DNA of 16,869 bases from Rickettsiaceae bacterium (GCA_021741085.1 JAIOYM010000019.1:1-16869), one strand, 5' to 3'. Shown: positions 6,757-15,597, numbered from the stretch's first letter. Notes: generated by a model not told the origin, from the letters alone. Numbers and translations: made by a program.

Positions 6757-8055
6757 ATGAAAAACAATGAATCTTCACCAGTAAAAGGCAAATATAAATA
6801 CTTCTTTGAATATCTAAACTATTTTCTTAAACCAAACATGATATTCAAATTATTTGATAAAAACAGAAACGAAACCATTATTAAGGTCAAGCAAGATGAA
6901 GAAATAATTCTTAAAAATTCTAAACAAGAGTATGACTATAAATTTACAAATTTTTCGGAATTTGAATTATATCTGTCAAATCTGTCAAATCTGTCAAAAG
7001 ACTTTAAACGAGATAATTCAGTAGAGTCGCAAATTTATGGCGCTAACAACCCTGAGGAAGTTCAAAAGTTAAAGGAATATTATATCGTTTTAGAAAATTT
7101 AATTAACAAAACAGAAGAAGACAAAACATTAGCATTAAACAAAGCAAAAGCAAAACTTTTAAAAGAGAGGGATCTATTAAAAAAAGCAAAAGAATCTTCT
7201 GAACAAGACAAGCCAATTAAAGATAAAAAAACTCAAGAGCTAGAGTTGCTAAAAGAGATGTCAAAAACTAATAACGCGGAAAACAGAGAAAAATATCAAA
7301 AATTTAATAACGAGCAAATAGAAGAACTTGATGAAAAAATTAAAGGAAATAATGGAAAATATACGCATAAAGAAATTATGTCATTCGTTCAAGAACGAAC
7401 CAATAGAAAAAAAGATATTAAAAATATAAGAACGTCTCAAGAGTTTGACGATAAAATCCGCCCTATACAAAAACAACTCGATCGGCTTATTTTACTTGAA
7501 ACATTAACCTTAGAAAAGATTGAAAAAACAGAGAAAAACATAACTGCTATAGAAAAAGAGATTGAAAACATTCCCAAAGAAAGCGCCAAAAAATTTGATA
7601 AAGAATTTGGAGAATATAAGAGTAAAAAAGATGCTGAAGCTGCTAGGGAGGCGAATCATGATATGATAGCTACAACAGAGCACAGTGCTCCTGTTTTGAC
7701 CAACACAGACTTAGAAGACCTTGAAAATTATATCAAGAAAGCTGCTGAAGCTGCTAGGGCTAAGAATGTTGTTAATAATGAAAATAACAACGCTGAATTT
7801 GATAAAGAACTTGAAGAATATAAGAGTACGAAAGCTGCTGAAGCTGCTAGAGAGGCGAATTATGATATGATAGCTACAACAGAGCACAGTGCTCCTGTTT
7901 TGACCAAAGGAGAATTACGACTTGAAGATTTGAAAAAACAAGCAGAAGAAATAAAAGCAGAGTTAAATGAAAAAACAAATAACAGCCAAGGTCAAGCTAC
8001 AAAAATTACGATATCAGAACCGAAAAAACAAAGTGTTCCAAGAAAATCAGGATGA
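6757..8055 (+). CDS. Charged coiled-coil protein of unknown function with internal repeat
   Basis: I do not recognise the family. The 432-residue protein has no signal peptide or membrane segment. Residues 1-90 look globular (FEYL at 17-20, FKLF at 30-33, IKVKQD at 42-47, TNFSE at 64-68). About 100-280 is Lys/Glu-rich and heptad-like, so a long coiled coil is likely. Residues about 280-390 contain two copies of a 37-residue unit (FDKE..EYKS.K.AEAAREAN.DMIATTEHSAPVLT) 68 residues apart. The tail is hydrophilic and ends in basic residues (KKQSVPRKSG). Position, composition and tandem repeats recall secreted effectors of intracellular alphaproteobacteria, but that is inference. The N-terminus resembles that of the ADP-ribosyltransferase-like gene at 15895. 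It stands alone, converging on ftsK across a terminator. A weak AGG lies 9 nt before the ATG. Confidence 0.82.
   Translation: MKNNESSPVKGKYKYFFEYLNYFLKPNMIFKLFDKNRNETIIKVKQDEEIILKNSKQEYDYKFTNFSEFELYLSNLSNLSKDFKRDNSVESQIYGANNPEEVQKLKEYYIVLENLINKTEEDKTLALNKAKAKLLKERDLLKKAKESSEQDKPIKDKKTQELELLKEMSKTNNAENREKYQKFNNEQIEELDEKIKGNNGKYTHKEIMSFVQERTNRKKDIKNIRTSQEFDDKIRPIQKQLDRLILLETLTLEKIEKTEKNITAIEKEIENIPKESAKKFDKEFGEYKSKKDAEAAREANHDMIATTEHSAPVLTNTDLEDLENYIKKAAEAARAKNVVNNENNNAEFDKELEEYKSTKAAEAAREANYDMIATTEHSAPVLTKGELRLEDLKKQAEEIKAELNEKTNNSQGQATKITISEPKKQSVPRKSG
6972..6998 (+). repeat. Three perfect 9-bp tandem repeats inside the coiled-coil gene
   Basis: TCTGTCAAA occurs three times in a row (6972-6980, 6981-6989, 6990-6998), encoding LSNLSNLSK at about residues 73-81. 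The unit length keeps the frame, so slippage would lengthen or shorten the protein without breaking it. Confidence 0.9.
7594..7907 (+). repeat. 110-bp direct repeat, 204-bp period, within the coiled-coil gene
   Basis: Copy 1 is 7594-7703 and copy 2 is 7798-7907, differing at about 7 of 110 positions by eye. Their last 47 bp (from ATGATATGATAGCTAC onwards) are identical. The 94 bp between copies is unlike what follows copy 2, except for an extra AAAGCTGCTGAAGCTGCTAG at 7738-7757 that matches 7831-7850 of copy 2 exactly. Identity extends through synonymous sites, pointing to recent duplication or gene conversion. Confidence 0.9.
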
Positions 8056-8069
8056 AAATTCAAAAATAC

Positions 8070-8111
8070 CTCAGGAGTCAAAATTTATACTTAGAAATCT
8101 TGACTTCTGAG
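8070..8111 (-). terminator. Intrinsic terminator between converging genes
   Basis: CTCAGGAGTCAA (8070-8081) pairs with TTGACTTCTGAG (8100-8111): a 12-bp stem with a single G-U pair and an 18-nt loop. It lies between the stop of the coiled-coil gene (8055) and the stop of ftsK (8134). On the minus strand the stem is followed by GTATTTTTG, a U-rich run, so it best ends the tatC-serS-murD-uup-ftsK transcript. On the plus strand it may act more weakly. Confidence 0.65.
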
Positions 8112-8133
8112 ATCTTAATATACTTCCATAAAT

Positions 8134-10278
8134 CTATATCAAGATCTCTCTTTTTCCGCTTGTGTTAGGAGGGGATAGAATTCCCTCGTCCTCCATTTTT
8201 TCTATTAGAATAGCTGCTCTGTTATAGCCTATACGCAACGATCTTTGTATGTAGCTTGTGGAAGACTTGCGTTCGCGCTTTACTATTTCAACAGCTCGTA
8301 TATACAAACTGTCGTCAGAAGAATCATTGCCTAAATCGCCCATTACAGAGTCTTCATCATCTGCTTCTGCCTCTATAGATTGAGTAATATAGTTAGGTTT
8401 ACCCTGAGATTTGAGGTAACTTACTACAGTTTCTACCTCTGCGTCGTTTACAAAAGGACAGTGTACCCTAGTAATTTTGGCTCCACTTCCCATGTACAAC
8501 ATATCACCCATACCCAGTAATTGTTCGGCGCCCACATCGCCCAGAATAGTTCTACTGTCGATCTTTGATGTTACTTTAAAACTAATTCTACTAGGAAAGT
8601 TAGCTTTTATAACACCAGTAATTACATCTACTGATGGTCTTTGTGTAGCCATAATAAGATGTATACCAGCAGCACGAGCCATTTGAGCAAGGCGTTGTAT
8701 ATAAGCCTCTATATCTTTGCCGGCAACTAGCATCAAATCAGCCATTTCATCAACAATTATAACAATAAAGGGCAGGGGGATAGTATCGATATCTATAGCC
8801 TCATATATAGGTTCTTTTGTTTTTTCATCAAAGCCAGTATGCACCTTTTTCTGCAATTTTTTACCACCAGCAACAGCATCTGCAACTTTTTGGTTGTAGC
8901 CAGCAATGTTCCTAACGCCAACGTTAGACATTAATCTATATCTATTTTCCATTTCTTTTACAGCCCATTTTAAAACGGTAACTGCTTTTTTTGGTTCGGT
9001 AACAACTGGAGTTAGTAAATGAGGTATATCATCATAAACAGATAATTCAAGCATTTTGGGATCTATCATGATGAATTTACACTCCAAAGCTGTGTATCGA
9101 TATAATAAAGACAAGATCATTATATTAATACCTACGGATTTACCAGAGCCAGTAGTACCCGCAACAAGTAAATGCGGAAGTTTATTAAGCTCTACTACAT
9201 AAGGATCGCCGGCTATGTCTTTTCCCAAAATAATAGGTAAAGATAAACTAGAATTTTGATAGGTTGTAGATTCTAGCAGTTCTCGTAAACCAAAGAAGCT
9301 ACGTTGCTTATTAGGAATTTCTATACCTAAAACATTTCGCCCAGGAATTGTTGCAATACGAGTTGAAAGAGCGCTTAAAGAGCGGGCTATATCATCTGCT
9401 AATCCTATAATTCTCGAAGCTTTGGTTCCAGCGGATGGTTCGAGTTCGTATAAGGTTACAACAGGCCCCTGGTTTACACCTATAATTGAGCCATGAATAC
9501 CAAAATCTTTTAATACTTTTAGCAAATTAGCCTTATTTTCCTCAAGCTGCTCTTTGCTTTCACTTTTAATAGTGTTTTTATTGCTAAAGTAGCTTAACAA
9601 GTCAAAGCTTGGTAGCGAAACATTATTCTCTAGCAGTATTTCAGGGAAGTGCGAAGAATCTTTCTGAGATAGTTTAGGTTCTTTCTTTTTTCTGATTAAT
9701 TGATGGGGGATTGCAGAATCTGTTTCATTTGATATATTTACAAAAGTCTTTTTTTTGATTATATAGCCCCATATATATTTTAAAATATTCATTTTCAAAA
9801 TAATGAATTTAAAAATAAAGCCAGTTGACACTATAAAACATAATAAAGAAGAAAACGCAAAAAATAGACGTAATTTTATACTAAATAATTTTTGATAATG
9901 TTCGTAAAAAAATTGACCTAATAGTCCACCAAAACTATTTGGCAAGCTACTTTCTATATTAGCTAATGCTATACACATGAATATTATGGAAACAAGGAGT
10001 AATATATTATGCGTAACTCTACTTATTATTCCCTGTTGTGTAGAATAATAGTTTTGTATAGAACTAATTGCTATTGATGCTGGAACTAAAAAGGCAGCAT
10101 AACCTATAAATTGCATAAAAATATCGGCAATTATTGCACCAAAATATCCCAAAGCATTTTGGGTAATCTGAGAAGAGGCGGTATTCCAAGAGTTATCATA
10201 ATTATCATAGGTTACAAAGGCTATTGTTAAAGCTATTGCCAATAATAATTTCAGAGTAATGATTAAAAATTTTAGCAT
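8134..10278 (-). CDS. ftsK: DNA translocase FtsK
   Basis: Septum-anchored hexameric ATPase that pumps DNA toward the dif site and couples chromosome segregation to division. From the ATG at 10278 it has 714 residues; the frame extends to a GTG at 10314, but the ATG gives a typical beginning (MLKFLIITLKLLLAIAL). Neither start has a clear Shine-Dalgarno. Four hydrophobic segments lie in the first about 160 residues. A short linker (about 165-250) replaces the long Pro/Gln-rich linker of E. coli FtsK. The motor domain follows, with Walker A GTTGSGKS (374-381) and Walker B VIIVDEMADL (about 506-515). The last about 60 residues form the winged-helix gamma domain (YIRAVEIVKRERKSSTSYIQRSLRIGYNRAA) that reads KOPS sequences. 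It is the last gene of the minus-strand run, starting 50 nt after the ABC-F stop. Confidence 0.97.
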   Translation of the reverse strand: MLKFLIITLKLLLAIALTIAFVTYDNYDNSWNTASSQITQNALGYFGAIIADIFMQFIGYAAFLVPASIAISSIQNYYSTQQGIISRVTHNILLLVSIIFMCIALANIESSLPNSFGGLLGQFFYEHYQKLFSIKLRLFFAFSSLLCFIVSTGFIFKFIILKMNILKYIWGYIIKKKTFVNISNETDSAIPHQLIRKKKEPKLSQKDSSHFPEILLENNVSLPSFDLLSYFSNKNTIKSESKEQLEENKANLLKVLKDFGIHGSIIGVNQGPVVTLYELEPSAGTKASRIIGLADDIARSLSALSTRIATIPGRNVLGIEIPNKQRSFFGLRELLESTTYQNSSLSLPIILGKDIAGDPYVVELNKLPHLLVAGTTGSGKSVGINIMILSLLYRYTALECKFIMIDPKMLELSVYDDIPHLLTPVVTEPKKAVTVLKWAVKEMENRYRLMSNVGVRNIAGYNQKVADAVAGGKKLQKKVHTGFDEKTKEPIYEAIDIDTIPLPFIVIIVDEMADLMLVAGKDIEAYIQRLAQMARAAGIHLIMATQRPSVDVITGVIKANFPSRISFKVTSKIDSRTILGDVGAEQLLGMGDMLYMGSGAKITRVHCPFVNDAEVETVVSYLKSQGKPNYITQSIEAEADDEDSVMGDLGNDSSDDSLYIRAVEIVKRERKSSTSYIQRSLRIGYNRAAILIEKMEDEGILSPPNTSGKREILI

Positions 10279-10328
10279 AATACCGATATTGTTGTTCACT
10301 AGTGCAATCAGCACATATTGCGTTACTA

Positions 10329-12128
10329 TTATTGCAACTTTTCCTGTTTCTCAACAAGATGCATCCACTCTGTTAACAAAGCTTCTGCCTGATTTTTTTC
10401 ATTTTCTAATCTCTTTACTAAATCTTCAAAAAGGGGTCTATTTTCTAAATAAAGATTAGGATTAGAGTCTAAAGTAGTATTAATATTTGCTATAGATTCT
10501 TCTAATTTGCTTATAGTTTCGGGTAGAATTTCTAGTTTTCTAATCTCATTATAAGACAACTTGATTGTTTTTGTAGGCTGTTTTTTTTCTTCCTGGTAAG
10601 AGGATTTTTCGTTTATATCTTTATTTGGAGATTGTAAATAATTTTTGTAACTATCAACGCCACCAACTACAGTAATAATTTCATTACCACTGAAAATAAG
10701 GGTTTTAGTAGCAAGGCTATTACAAAAATTACGATCGTGGCTGACTATTATTAATGTACCTGGATAATCATGCAATATATCAATTAACATTTCTAAACTA
10801 TCCATATCTAAATCGTTAGTAGGTTCATCTAAAATTAATAAATTACCTGGTTTAATTAAAGCTTTTGCAAGTAGCAGCCTGTTACACTGACCACCAGATA
10901 AAGTTGCCACTTTATCGTGCATTAATTTGGGGTCGAACATAAATCTTTTTAAATATCCACCAACATGGATGGTTTGTCCATTTGAAAGCAAAACATGCTC
11001 ACCCCCTTCAGAACATAATATTTCTTTTATCGTTAATTCGGGCTTTAATTCTTTTCTATGTTGATCTAAATAAGTTATTTCAAGATTAGTGCCGTGCAAA
11101 ACTTTACCACTAGATGGTTGCAACTCTTTTACCAAAAGCTTTATCAGGGTAGATTTTCCAGCACCATTTGGGCCTATTATACTGATTCTTTCTCCCTTAA
11201 TGATGCGTATATTAAAATCTTTTATCAGTAGATTATCTTGGTTATAACCAAAATTAACAGTTTCTGCGGTGATAATAGCTTTAGATTTTTTTGCTAATTG
11301 GCTAGTAAAAGCTGTAATTTTATTCTTTAATGCTTTGCTTTTTTCTTGCTTGTTGTGAACTTCCTCTCTTAGCGACATTAATAAACTTAAACGCCTTTGA
11401 TTACGTTTTCTTCTAGCAGTAACCCCTTGGTTGAGCCATATTTTTTCAGTATCAAGTTGTTTGTTAAGCTTAATTAAACTTACTTCTTCTTCGGCTATTA
11501 GTTGTTCTCGCCATTCATCAAAATAGGCGAAACCTTTGTCACTAGCACGCAAAGATGCTCTATCTAGCCACCAAATTTTATTAGTTACGTTATTTAAAAA
11601 GCTTCTGTCGTGACTGATGCAGATAACGGCGTTGGGATAAGATTTTATGTAGTGTTCTAACCATTCTATAGCTATTATGTCTAAATGGTTAGTAGGCTCA
11701 TCCAGGAGTAAAATATCAGGTTGCTGTATCAAACACAATGCCAATGCTGCCCTACGTTTTTGCCCACCTGATAGAGTTTTTAAAGGAACATTATGCGGAA
11801 AATCAAGCGCAGCTATTATAATCTCAATAGCTCTTTTATCTAAATTGCGATCAAGAGGTATTAAATGTTCAAAGTGATTGTCGTCTTCAAGTTCTGCCTC
11901 TTGTTTCAAATAGCTTACAGATAATTGTGGATGTTTGTATATTTCTCCTTTATCAAGTTGAAAAATATCCATAATTACTTTAAAGAAGCTGGATTTACCT
12001 GTTCCATTGGCTCCTGTTAAGCATATTTTATCGCCTTTGTAGATTAAAATATCTAAAGCTTCAAATATTAATTTGTTGCCAAAGCTAAATTTAGCTTCTT
12101 TAATATAGTAAATTGGAGGGGTGTTCAT
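10329..12128 (-). CDS. uup: ABC-F family ATPase, Uup-like
   Basis: Soluble protein with two ABC ATPase domains and no membrane part. ABC-F proteins act on ribosomes, and Uup has also been linked to DNA structure and transposon excision. Domain 1: Walker A GANGTGKS (39-46), signature LSGGQ (119-123), Walker B ILLLDEP (139-145). Between the domains is a basic interdomain linker (about 215-270, QGVTARRKRNQRR) of the kind that contacts the ribosome. Domain 2: Walker A GPNGAGKS (319-326), signature LSGGQ (410-414), Walker B LLILDEP (430-436). A Lys/Glu-rich C-terminal coiled coil (about 525-599) is the feature that favours Uup over EttA. The ATG follows the murD stop by 1 nt (TAA-T-ATG), implying translational coupling. 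Family certain, subfamily probable. Confidence 0.9.
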   Translation of the reverse strand: MNTPPIYYIKEAKFSFGNKLIFEALDILIYKGDKICLTGANGTGKSSFFKVIMDIFQLDKGEIYKHPQLSVSYLKQEAELEDDNHFEHLIPLDRNLDKRAIEIIIAALDFPHNVPLKTLSGGQKRRAALALCLIQQPDILLLDEPTNHLDIIAIEWLEHYIKSYPNAVICISHDRSFLNNVTNKIWWLDRASLRASDKGFAYFDEWREQLIAEEEVSLIKLNKQLDTEKIWLNQGVTARRKRNQRRLSLLMSLREEVHNKQEKSKALKNKITAFTSQLAKKSKAIITAETVNFGYNQDNLLIKDFNIRIIKGERISIIGPNGAGKSTLIKLLVKELQPSSGKVLHGTNLEITYLDQHRKELKPELTIKEILCSEGGEHVLLSNGQTIHVGGYLKRFMFDPKLMHDKVATLSGGQCNRLLLAKALIKPGNLLILDEPTNDLDMDSLEMLIDILHDYPGTLIIVSHDRNFCNSLATKTLIFSGNEIITVVGGVDSYKNYLQSPNKDINEKSSYQEEKKQPTKTIKLSYNEIRKLEILPETISKLEESIANINTTLDSNPNLYLENRPLFEDLVKRLENEKNQAEALLTEWMHLVEKQEKLQ

Positions 12129-12129
12129 A

Positions 12130-13479
12130 TTATAATTTTGATTTTACTAAATTCACGAAAAGTTGGCCACGTTCTTCAAAGTTTTTGAATTGGTCTAAAG
12201 ATGCAGCTGCAGGTGAAAGTAGGATGGTGCATTGTTTTTTAACAATATTTGCTTCCTTATAAGCCAACTCGAATGCCTCTTGTAAGTTCTCGCATAAGGT
12301 GTAATTTAACTTGTCTTTAAAATGGTTAGCAAATAGCAATTTATCACGACCAAAAAAATATGCTTTCTCTATATTACCTAACAAATGCTCTAATTCTTCA
12401 AAGTTTTGACTTTTAGCTATACCACCAGCTAGCCAATAAATATTTGAAAAGCTTGATAAAGCTTTTTGTGTCGAATTATTGTTAGTAGCTTTACTATCGT
12501 TGTAAAACTCTATATTACCACTGCTGGCTATGTATTGCAATCTATGAGGCAAACCTTTGTACGAAGCTATAGCTTTGATTATTTGATTCGCGGCGACATT
12601 TTTTGCTCGTGCTATCGCATAGCAGGCAGTGATATTTTGTTTGTTATGCTCACCAGCTAAATTGCGGTTATAAGGCAGAGTGTAAATTTTATGATCGAAA
12701 TAATTATCAATTAATTTATCATCTATAGCCGTTATTACACCATCTTGTATGATGTTTGTGGATATAGCAATTTTATTAGGTAACGTAATTTTATTGAATA
12801 TATTTAAAGTAGCTTTAGTGTCGATAGATAATATAGCATGGCTTGAGCTTAATAAATAAGAAAAAATTCTTTCTTTAGCGGCTGCATAATCATCAAAATT
12901 TTTATATCTATCTAGATGATCTTCTGTAATATCTAAACATAACGCAACAGATGGCTTAAGTTTTTGCGTAGATTCAAGTTGAAATGAGGATAATTCTAAT
13001 ATATAACCCTGATGATCAAAAGATTGATTGCATATTGCATCTCCGATATTACCACAGACTATATAGTCCGATCCATTAGATTGAAAGATATAAGAACTAA
13101 GAGCAGTGCATGTGCTTTTACCATTAGTTCCAGTAATGGCTATATAGTCTTTTGAGGAGTTATGTTGGTAATATAGATCTATATCGCTAATTATAGGGAT
13201 ATTATATTGGGCTGCAAAATTAACTATAGGATGAGGGTGTGGCCATTTTAATGGCACGCCCGGGCTTACTACTATAGCATCTAAATTCCGCCAGCTAGGA
13301 TCCTTTAAATCGCGTAAATTGCTATCCGTAAAATTTGCTACAAATTCCTGCAAAGAGTTGGTGTTATCGTCATGGCAAATTACTTTTTTGCCTAATTTTT
13401 CCAAAAAATTATATGCGGCTATGCCGGTCTTGCCTAAACCTACTACACCAAAATTAATCAAATCTTTTATATTCTTCAT
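12130..13479 (-). CDS. murD: UDP-N-acetylmuramoyl-L-alanine--D-glutamate ligase
   Basis: Cytosolic Mur ligase adding D-glutamate to UDP-MurNAc-L-Ala with ATP, in peptidoglycan precursor synthesis. The 449 residues show the N-terminal UDP-binding Rossmann fold (FGVVGLGKTGIAAYNFL), the ATP P-loop TGTNGKST (116-123), GNIGD, ELSSFQLE, DHLDR (187-191), and Lys202 in AAAKERIF at the place of the usual carbamylated lysine. The C-terminal domain has YNDSKATN (326-333), LAGG and LSPAAASLDQFKNFEERG (421-438). All main motifs are intact, so the cell should make at least peptidoglycan precursors. In many bacteria murD sits in the dcw cluster; here it lies between serS and an ABC-F gene, about 12 kb from mraZ. 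No Shine-Dalgarno is visible; a hairpin occupies the 60-bp gap after serS. Confidence 0.97.
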   Translation of the reverse strand: MKNIKDLINFGVVGLGKTGIAAYNFLEKLGKKVICHDDNTNSLQEFVANFTDSNLRDLKDPSWRNLDAIVVSPGVPLKWPHPHPIVNFAAQYNIPIISDIDLYYQHNSSKDYIAITGTNGKSTCTALSSYIFQSNGSDYIVCGNIGDAICNQSFDHQGYILELSSFQLESTQKLKPSVALCLDITEDHLDRYKNFDDYAAAKERIFSYLLSSSHAILSIDTKATLNIFNKITLPNKIAISTNIIQDGVITAIDDKLIDNYFDHKIYTLPYNRNLAGEHNKQNITACYAIARAKNVAANQIIKAIASYKGLPHRLQYIASSGNIEFYNDSKATNNNSTQKALSSFSNIYWLAGGIAKSQNFEELEHLLGNIEKAYFFGRDKLLFANHFKDKLNYTLCENLQEAFELAYKEANIVKKQCTILLSPAAASLDQFKNFEERGQLFVNLVKSKL

Positions 13480-13495
13480 TTTGCTACATTATGGC

Positions 13496-13518
13496 TAGAA
13501 GTTATTATAAAACTTCTA
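13496..13518. other. 8-bp perfect hairpin between serS and murD
   Basis: TAGAAGTT (13496-13503) and AACTTCTA (13511-13518) form a perfect stem with a 7-nt loop, filling the middle of the only sizeable gap in the minus-strand run. No U-run follows on the minus strand, so an RNA-processing or stability element is as likely as partial termination. Confidence 0.45.
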
Positions 13519-13539
13519 CTTGCGCATTTAATTTCAACA

Positions 13540-14856
13540 TCACGCAAAAATTTTAGGATTTAACTCCGGCGTAATTTTAGTAATACCACCCATATAGTCT
13601 ACTAATACTGGGGGTATGGAGATTGATCCATCTGCGTTCTGATAACATTCCATAATTGCAGCTATCGTTCTTCCTATAGGCAAACCAGAGCCATTTAAAC
13701 TATGTACATATTCATTACTCTTAGGTTTTAATTTGCTATATCTAATTTTAGCTCTCCTTGCCTGGAACTGTCCGCAATTTGAACAGCTAGAAATTTCTCT
13801 ATATTTATCTTGCGAAGGTAACCAAACTTCGATGTCGTAAGTCTTTTGTGCGCTAAAACCCATATCGCCGGCACATAAAAGCATAACTCTATAAGGTAAG
13901 CCAAGTTTTTGCAATATAGTTTCAGCGGCATTGAGCATATACTCGTGCTCTCTTTCAGATTCTTCAGGCGATGTTATAGTAACCAATTCCACTTTCTGGA
14001 ACTGATGCACCCTAATTAACCCTCTAGTATCACGCCCAGCGCTACCAGCTTCAGAGCGGTAACATTGGGTAGCTGCAACCATTCTAAGTGGTAATTTTTC
14101 TTCACTAATTATACTGTTATACATAAGCCCCATCAAAGAAACCTCTGCTGTAGGGATCAAACGGTAGTCATTAGTAGTTTGGAATGATTCGGCTGCAAAT
14201 TTTGGCAATTGCCCCACCCACGTCATTGCTCTGTCTCTTACCATAGTTGGAGGGGATATTTCTGTAAATTCAAATTGTTTAACGTGAACATCGAGCATAA
14301 AATTCACTAAAGCTCGTTCCAGTTTGGCCAAAGGCCCTACAAAACTAGCAAATCTACTACCAGAAATCTCACTAGTGTGTTTAAAGTCTAAAACACCCAA
14401 CTCTTCACCAACTTCAAAATGAGGTTTAATTTTAAAATTTTTGACAGGAATATCGCCAACAGTTTTTATCAGTAGATTACTACTTTCATCTTTGCCTTCA
14501 GGAACATCGTTAGAAGGAATGTTGGGTATAGAGTTTATAAGTTCTTCGAATATAATGGAGTCTTGAAGCTTTTTATTAATTTCGGCAATCTTCTCCGAAA
14601 TGTGATCAGAATCTCTCTGTATTTCTTTAAATTGGTTTAAATTACCAGGGCGTTGGTTACCTTTAGGTATCAAATTTCCAAGCAGCTTAGTTTTTTCATT
14701 TTTTGCGCCTTGTAAACTCTGCGCAAGTTTAGTTAAGTCTTTTCTTTCTTCGTATAAAGTTAGCAATTTATCTATAGTATCAGCCTTAACTCCACGTAGT
14801 TTAAGAAGCTGTTTACATTTTTCGTGATTTGCTAAAAGCCAGTTTAAATCCAACAT
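13540..14856 (-). CDS. serS: Seryl-tRNA synthetase
   Basis: Class II aminoacyl-tRNA synthetase charging tRNA-Ser (and tRNA-Sec where present). At 438 residues it is close to the bacterial norm. Residues about 28-110 form the antiparallel coiled-coil arm that grips the long variable arm of tRNA-Ser. The catalytic core has TAEV (236-239), motif 2 CYRSEAGSAGRDTRGLIRVHQF (265-286), ISSCSNCGQFQARR (355-368), and motif 3 GSGLPIGR (389-396). The ATG at 14856 is preceded by AAGGA about 10 nt upstream, lying inside the last codons of tatC, whose stop is only 6 nt away. The two genes are therefore probably translated in a coupled way. Complete and confident. Confidence 0.98.
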   Translation of the reverse strand: MLDLNWLLANHEKCKQLLKLRGVKADTIDKLLTLYEERKDLTKLAQSLQGAKNEKTKLLGNLIPKGNQRPGNLNQFKEIQRDSDHISEKIAEINKKLQDSIIFEELINSIPNIPSNDVPEGKDESSNLLIKTVGDIPVKNFKIKPHFEVGEELGVLDFKHTSEISGSRFASFVGPLAKLERALVNFMLDVHVKQFEFTEISPPTMVRDRAMTWVGQLPKFAAESFQTTNDYRLIPTAEVSLMGLMYNSIISEEKLPLRMVAATQCYRSEAGSAGRDTRGLIRVHQFQKVELVTITSPEESEREHEYMLNAAETILQKLGLPYRVMLLCAGDMGFSAQKTYDIEVWLPSQDKYREISSCSNCGQFQARRAKIRYSKLKPKSNEYVHSLNGSGLPIGRTIAAIMECYQNADGSISIPPVLVDYMGGITKITPELNPKIFA

Positions 14857-14862
14857 AAATAA

Positions 14863-15585
14863 TTAGTCCTTTATTTTTAATATAAATTTACCAAGTAATA
14901 TTGATATTTCATACAATATTAGCAAAGGGATTGCAAGCGCGAATTGACTTAAAACATCAGGGGGGGTTAAAATTGCTGCTATAAAAAAATTAACTACTAT
15001 AGCTATTTTACGTTTTTCTATTAAAGTTTTAACTGAAATTACTTTAAACAAGAGTAATAAAACTAAAATTATTGGTAATTGAAAGGCTACACCAAAAGCT
15101 AAAAGAAATTTTGTTGATAAACTTATATACTCGCTAATTTTAGGTTTAAATAACAAATTAATTTCTCCATCTTGGCGCTGAAAAGCAACAAAAAATCTCC
15201 AAGCACTTGGTATTACAAATTCAAATACAAAAAACATCCCCGCGTAAAATAATAATGGCGAAAAAATTAACATTAGTCTAGCTATTTTCTTTTCATATTC
15301 GTTTAAACCAGGCGCGATGAATTTATAAACATTATAAGCAATGAAGGGTAAGGTGAATGTTAACCCAGCTCTAAAAGAAATAGCTAAATAGCTAAAAAAT
15401 ACTTCCGGTAGATCTGTATAAATTATTTCTTGATTTTTAGAAATTTTATTCAGAGGTAACAACAGTAAACTATAAATTTTATCGGCGTAAAAATAGCTTG
15501 CAATCGTTAAAACAACAAAAACCAAAAAAACGTTTAATATACGCTGTTTTAATTCTGCTAAATGTTCAAAGTAAGTTTTATGCAA
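14863..15585 (-). CDS. tatC: Sec-independent protein translocase TatC
   Basis: Polytopic inner-membrane receptor of the twin-arginine pathway, which exports folded proteins with RR signal peptides. The 240 residues begin with the cytosolic HLAELKQR (8-15), where Glu11 matches the signal-binding Glu of the family. About six membrane segments follow (about 15-33, 62-85, 104-124, 155-178, 192-206, 214-235). GLNEYEKK carries the second conserved Glu (99). TPPDVLSQ (207-214) and LLILYE are typical. The start is TTG: TAGGAG lies just upstream and its TAG is an in-frame stop, so no longer start is possible, and no ATG occurs near the N-terminus. tatA and tatB are not in the window. It heads the minus-strand run to ftsK and diverges from the ADP-ribosyltransferase-like gene. 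Confidence 0.96.
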   Translation of the reverse strand: MHKTYFEHLAELKQRILNVFLVFVVLTIASYFYADKIYSLLLLPLNKISKNQEIIYTDLPEVFFSYLAISFRAGLTFTLPFIAYNVYKFIAPGLNEYEKKIARLMLIFSPLLFYAGMFFVFEFVIPSAWRFFVAFQRQDGEINLLFKPKISEYISLSTKFLLAFGVAFQLPIILVLLLLFKVISVKTLIEKRKIAIVVNFFIAAILTPPDVLSQFALAIPLLILYEISILLGKFILKIKD

Positions 15586-15591
15586 TTTATG

Positions 15592-15597
15592 CTCCTA
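15592..15597 (-). promoter_or_regulatory. Ribosome binding site fixing the TTG start of tatC
   Basis: On the minus strand TAGGAG is followed by CATAAA and then TTG, an ideal Shine-Dalgarno distance. The TAG is in frame with the TTG, which rules out any upstream start. This is one of only a few strong ribosome sites in the window. Confidence 0.78.

Noticed and set aside
10279..10314. GTG start of ftsK adding 12 residues
   Set aside because: No ribosome site; the ATG at 10278 gives a family-like N-terminus. It remains possible.
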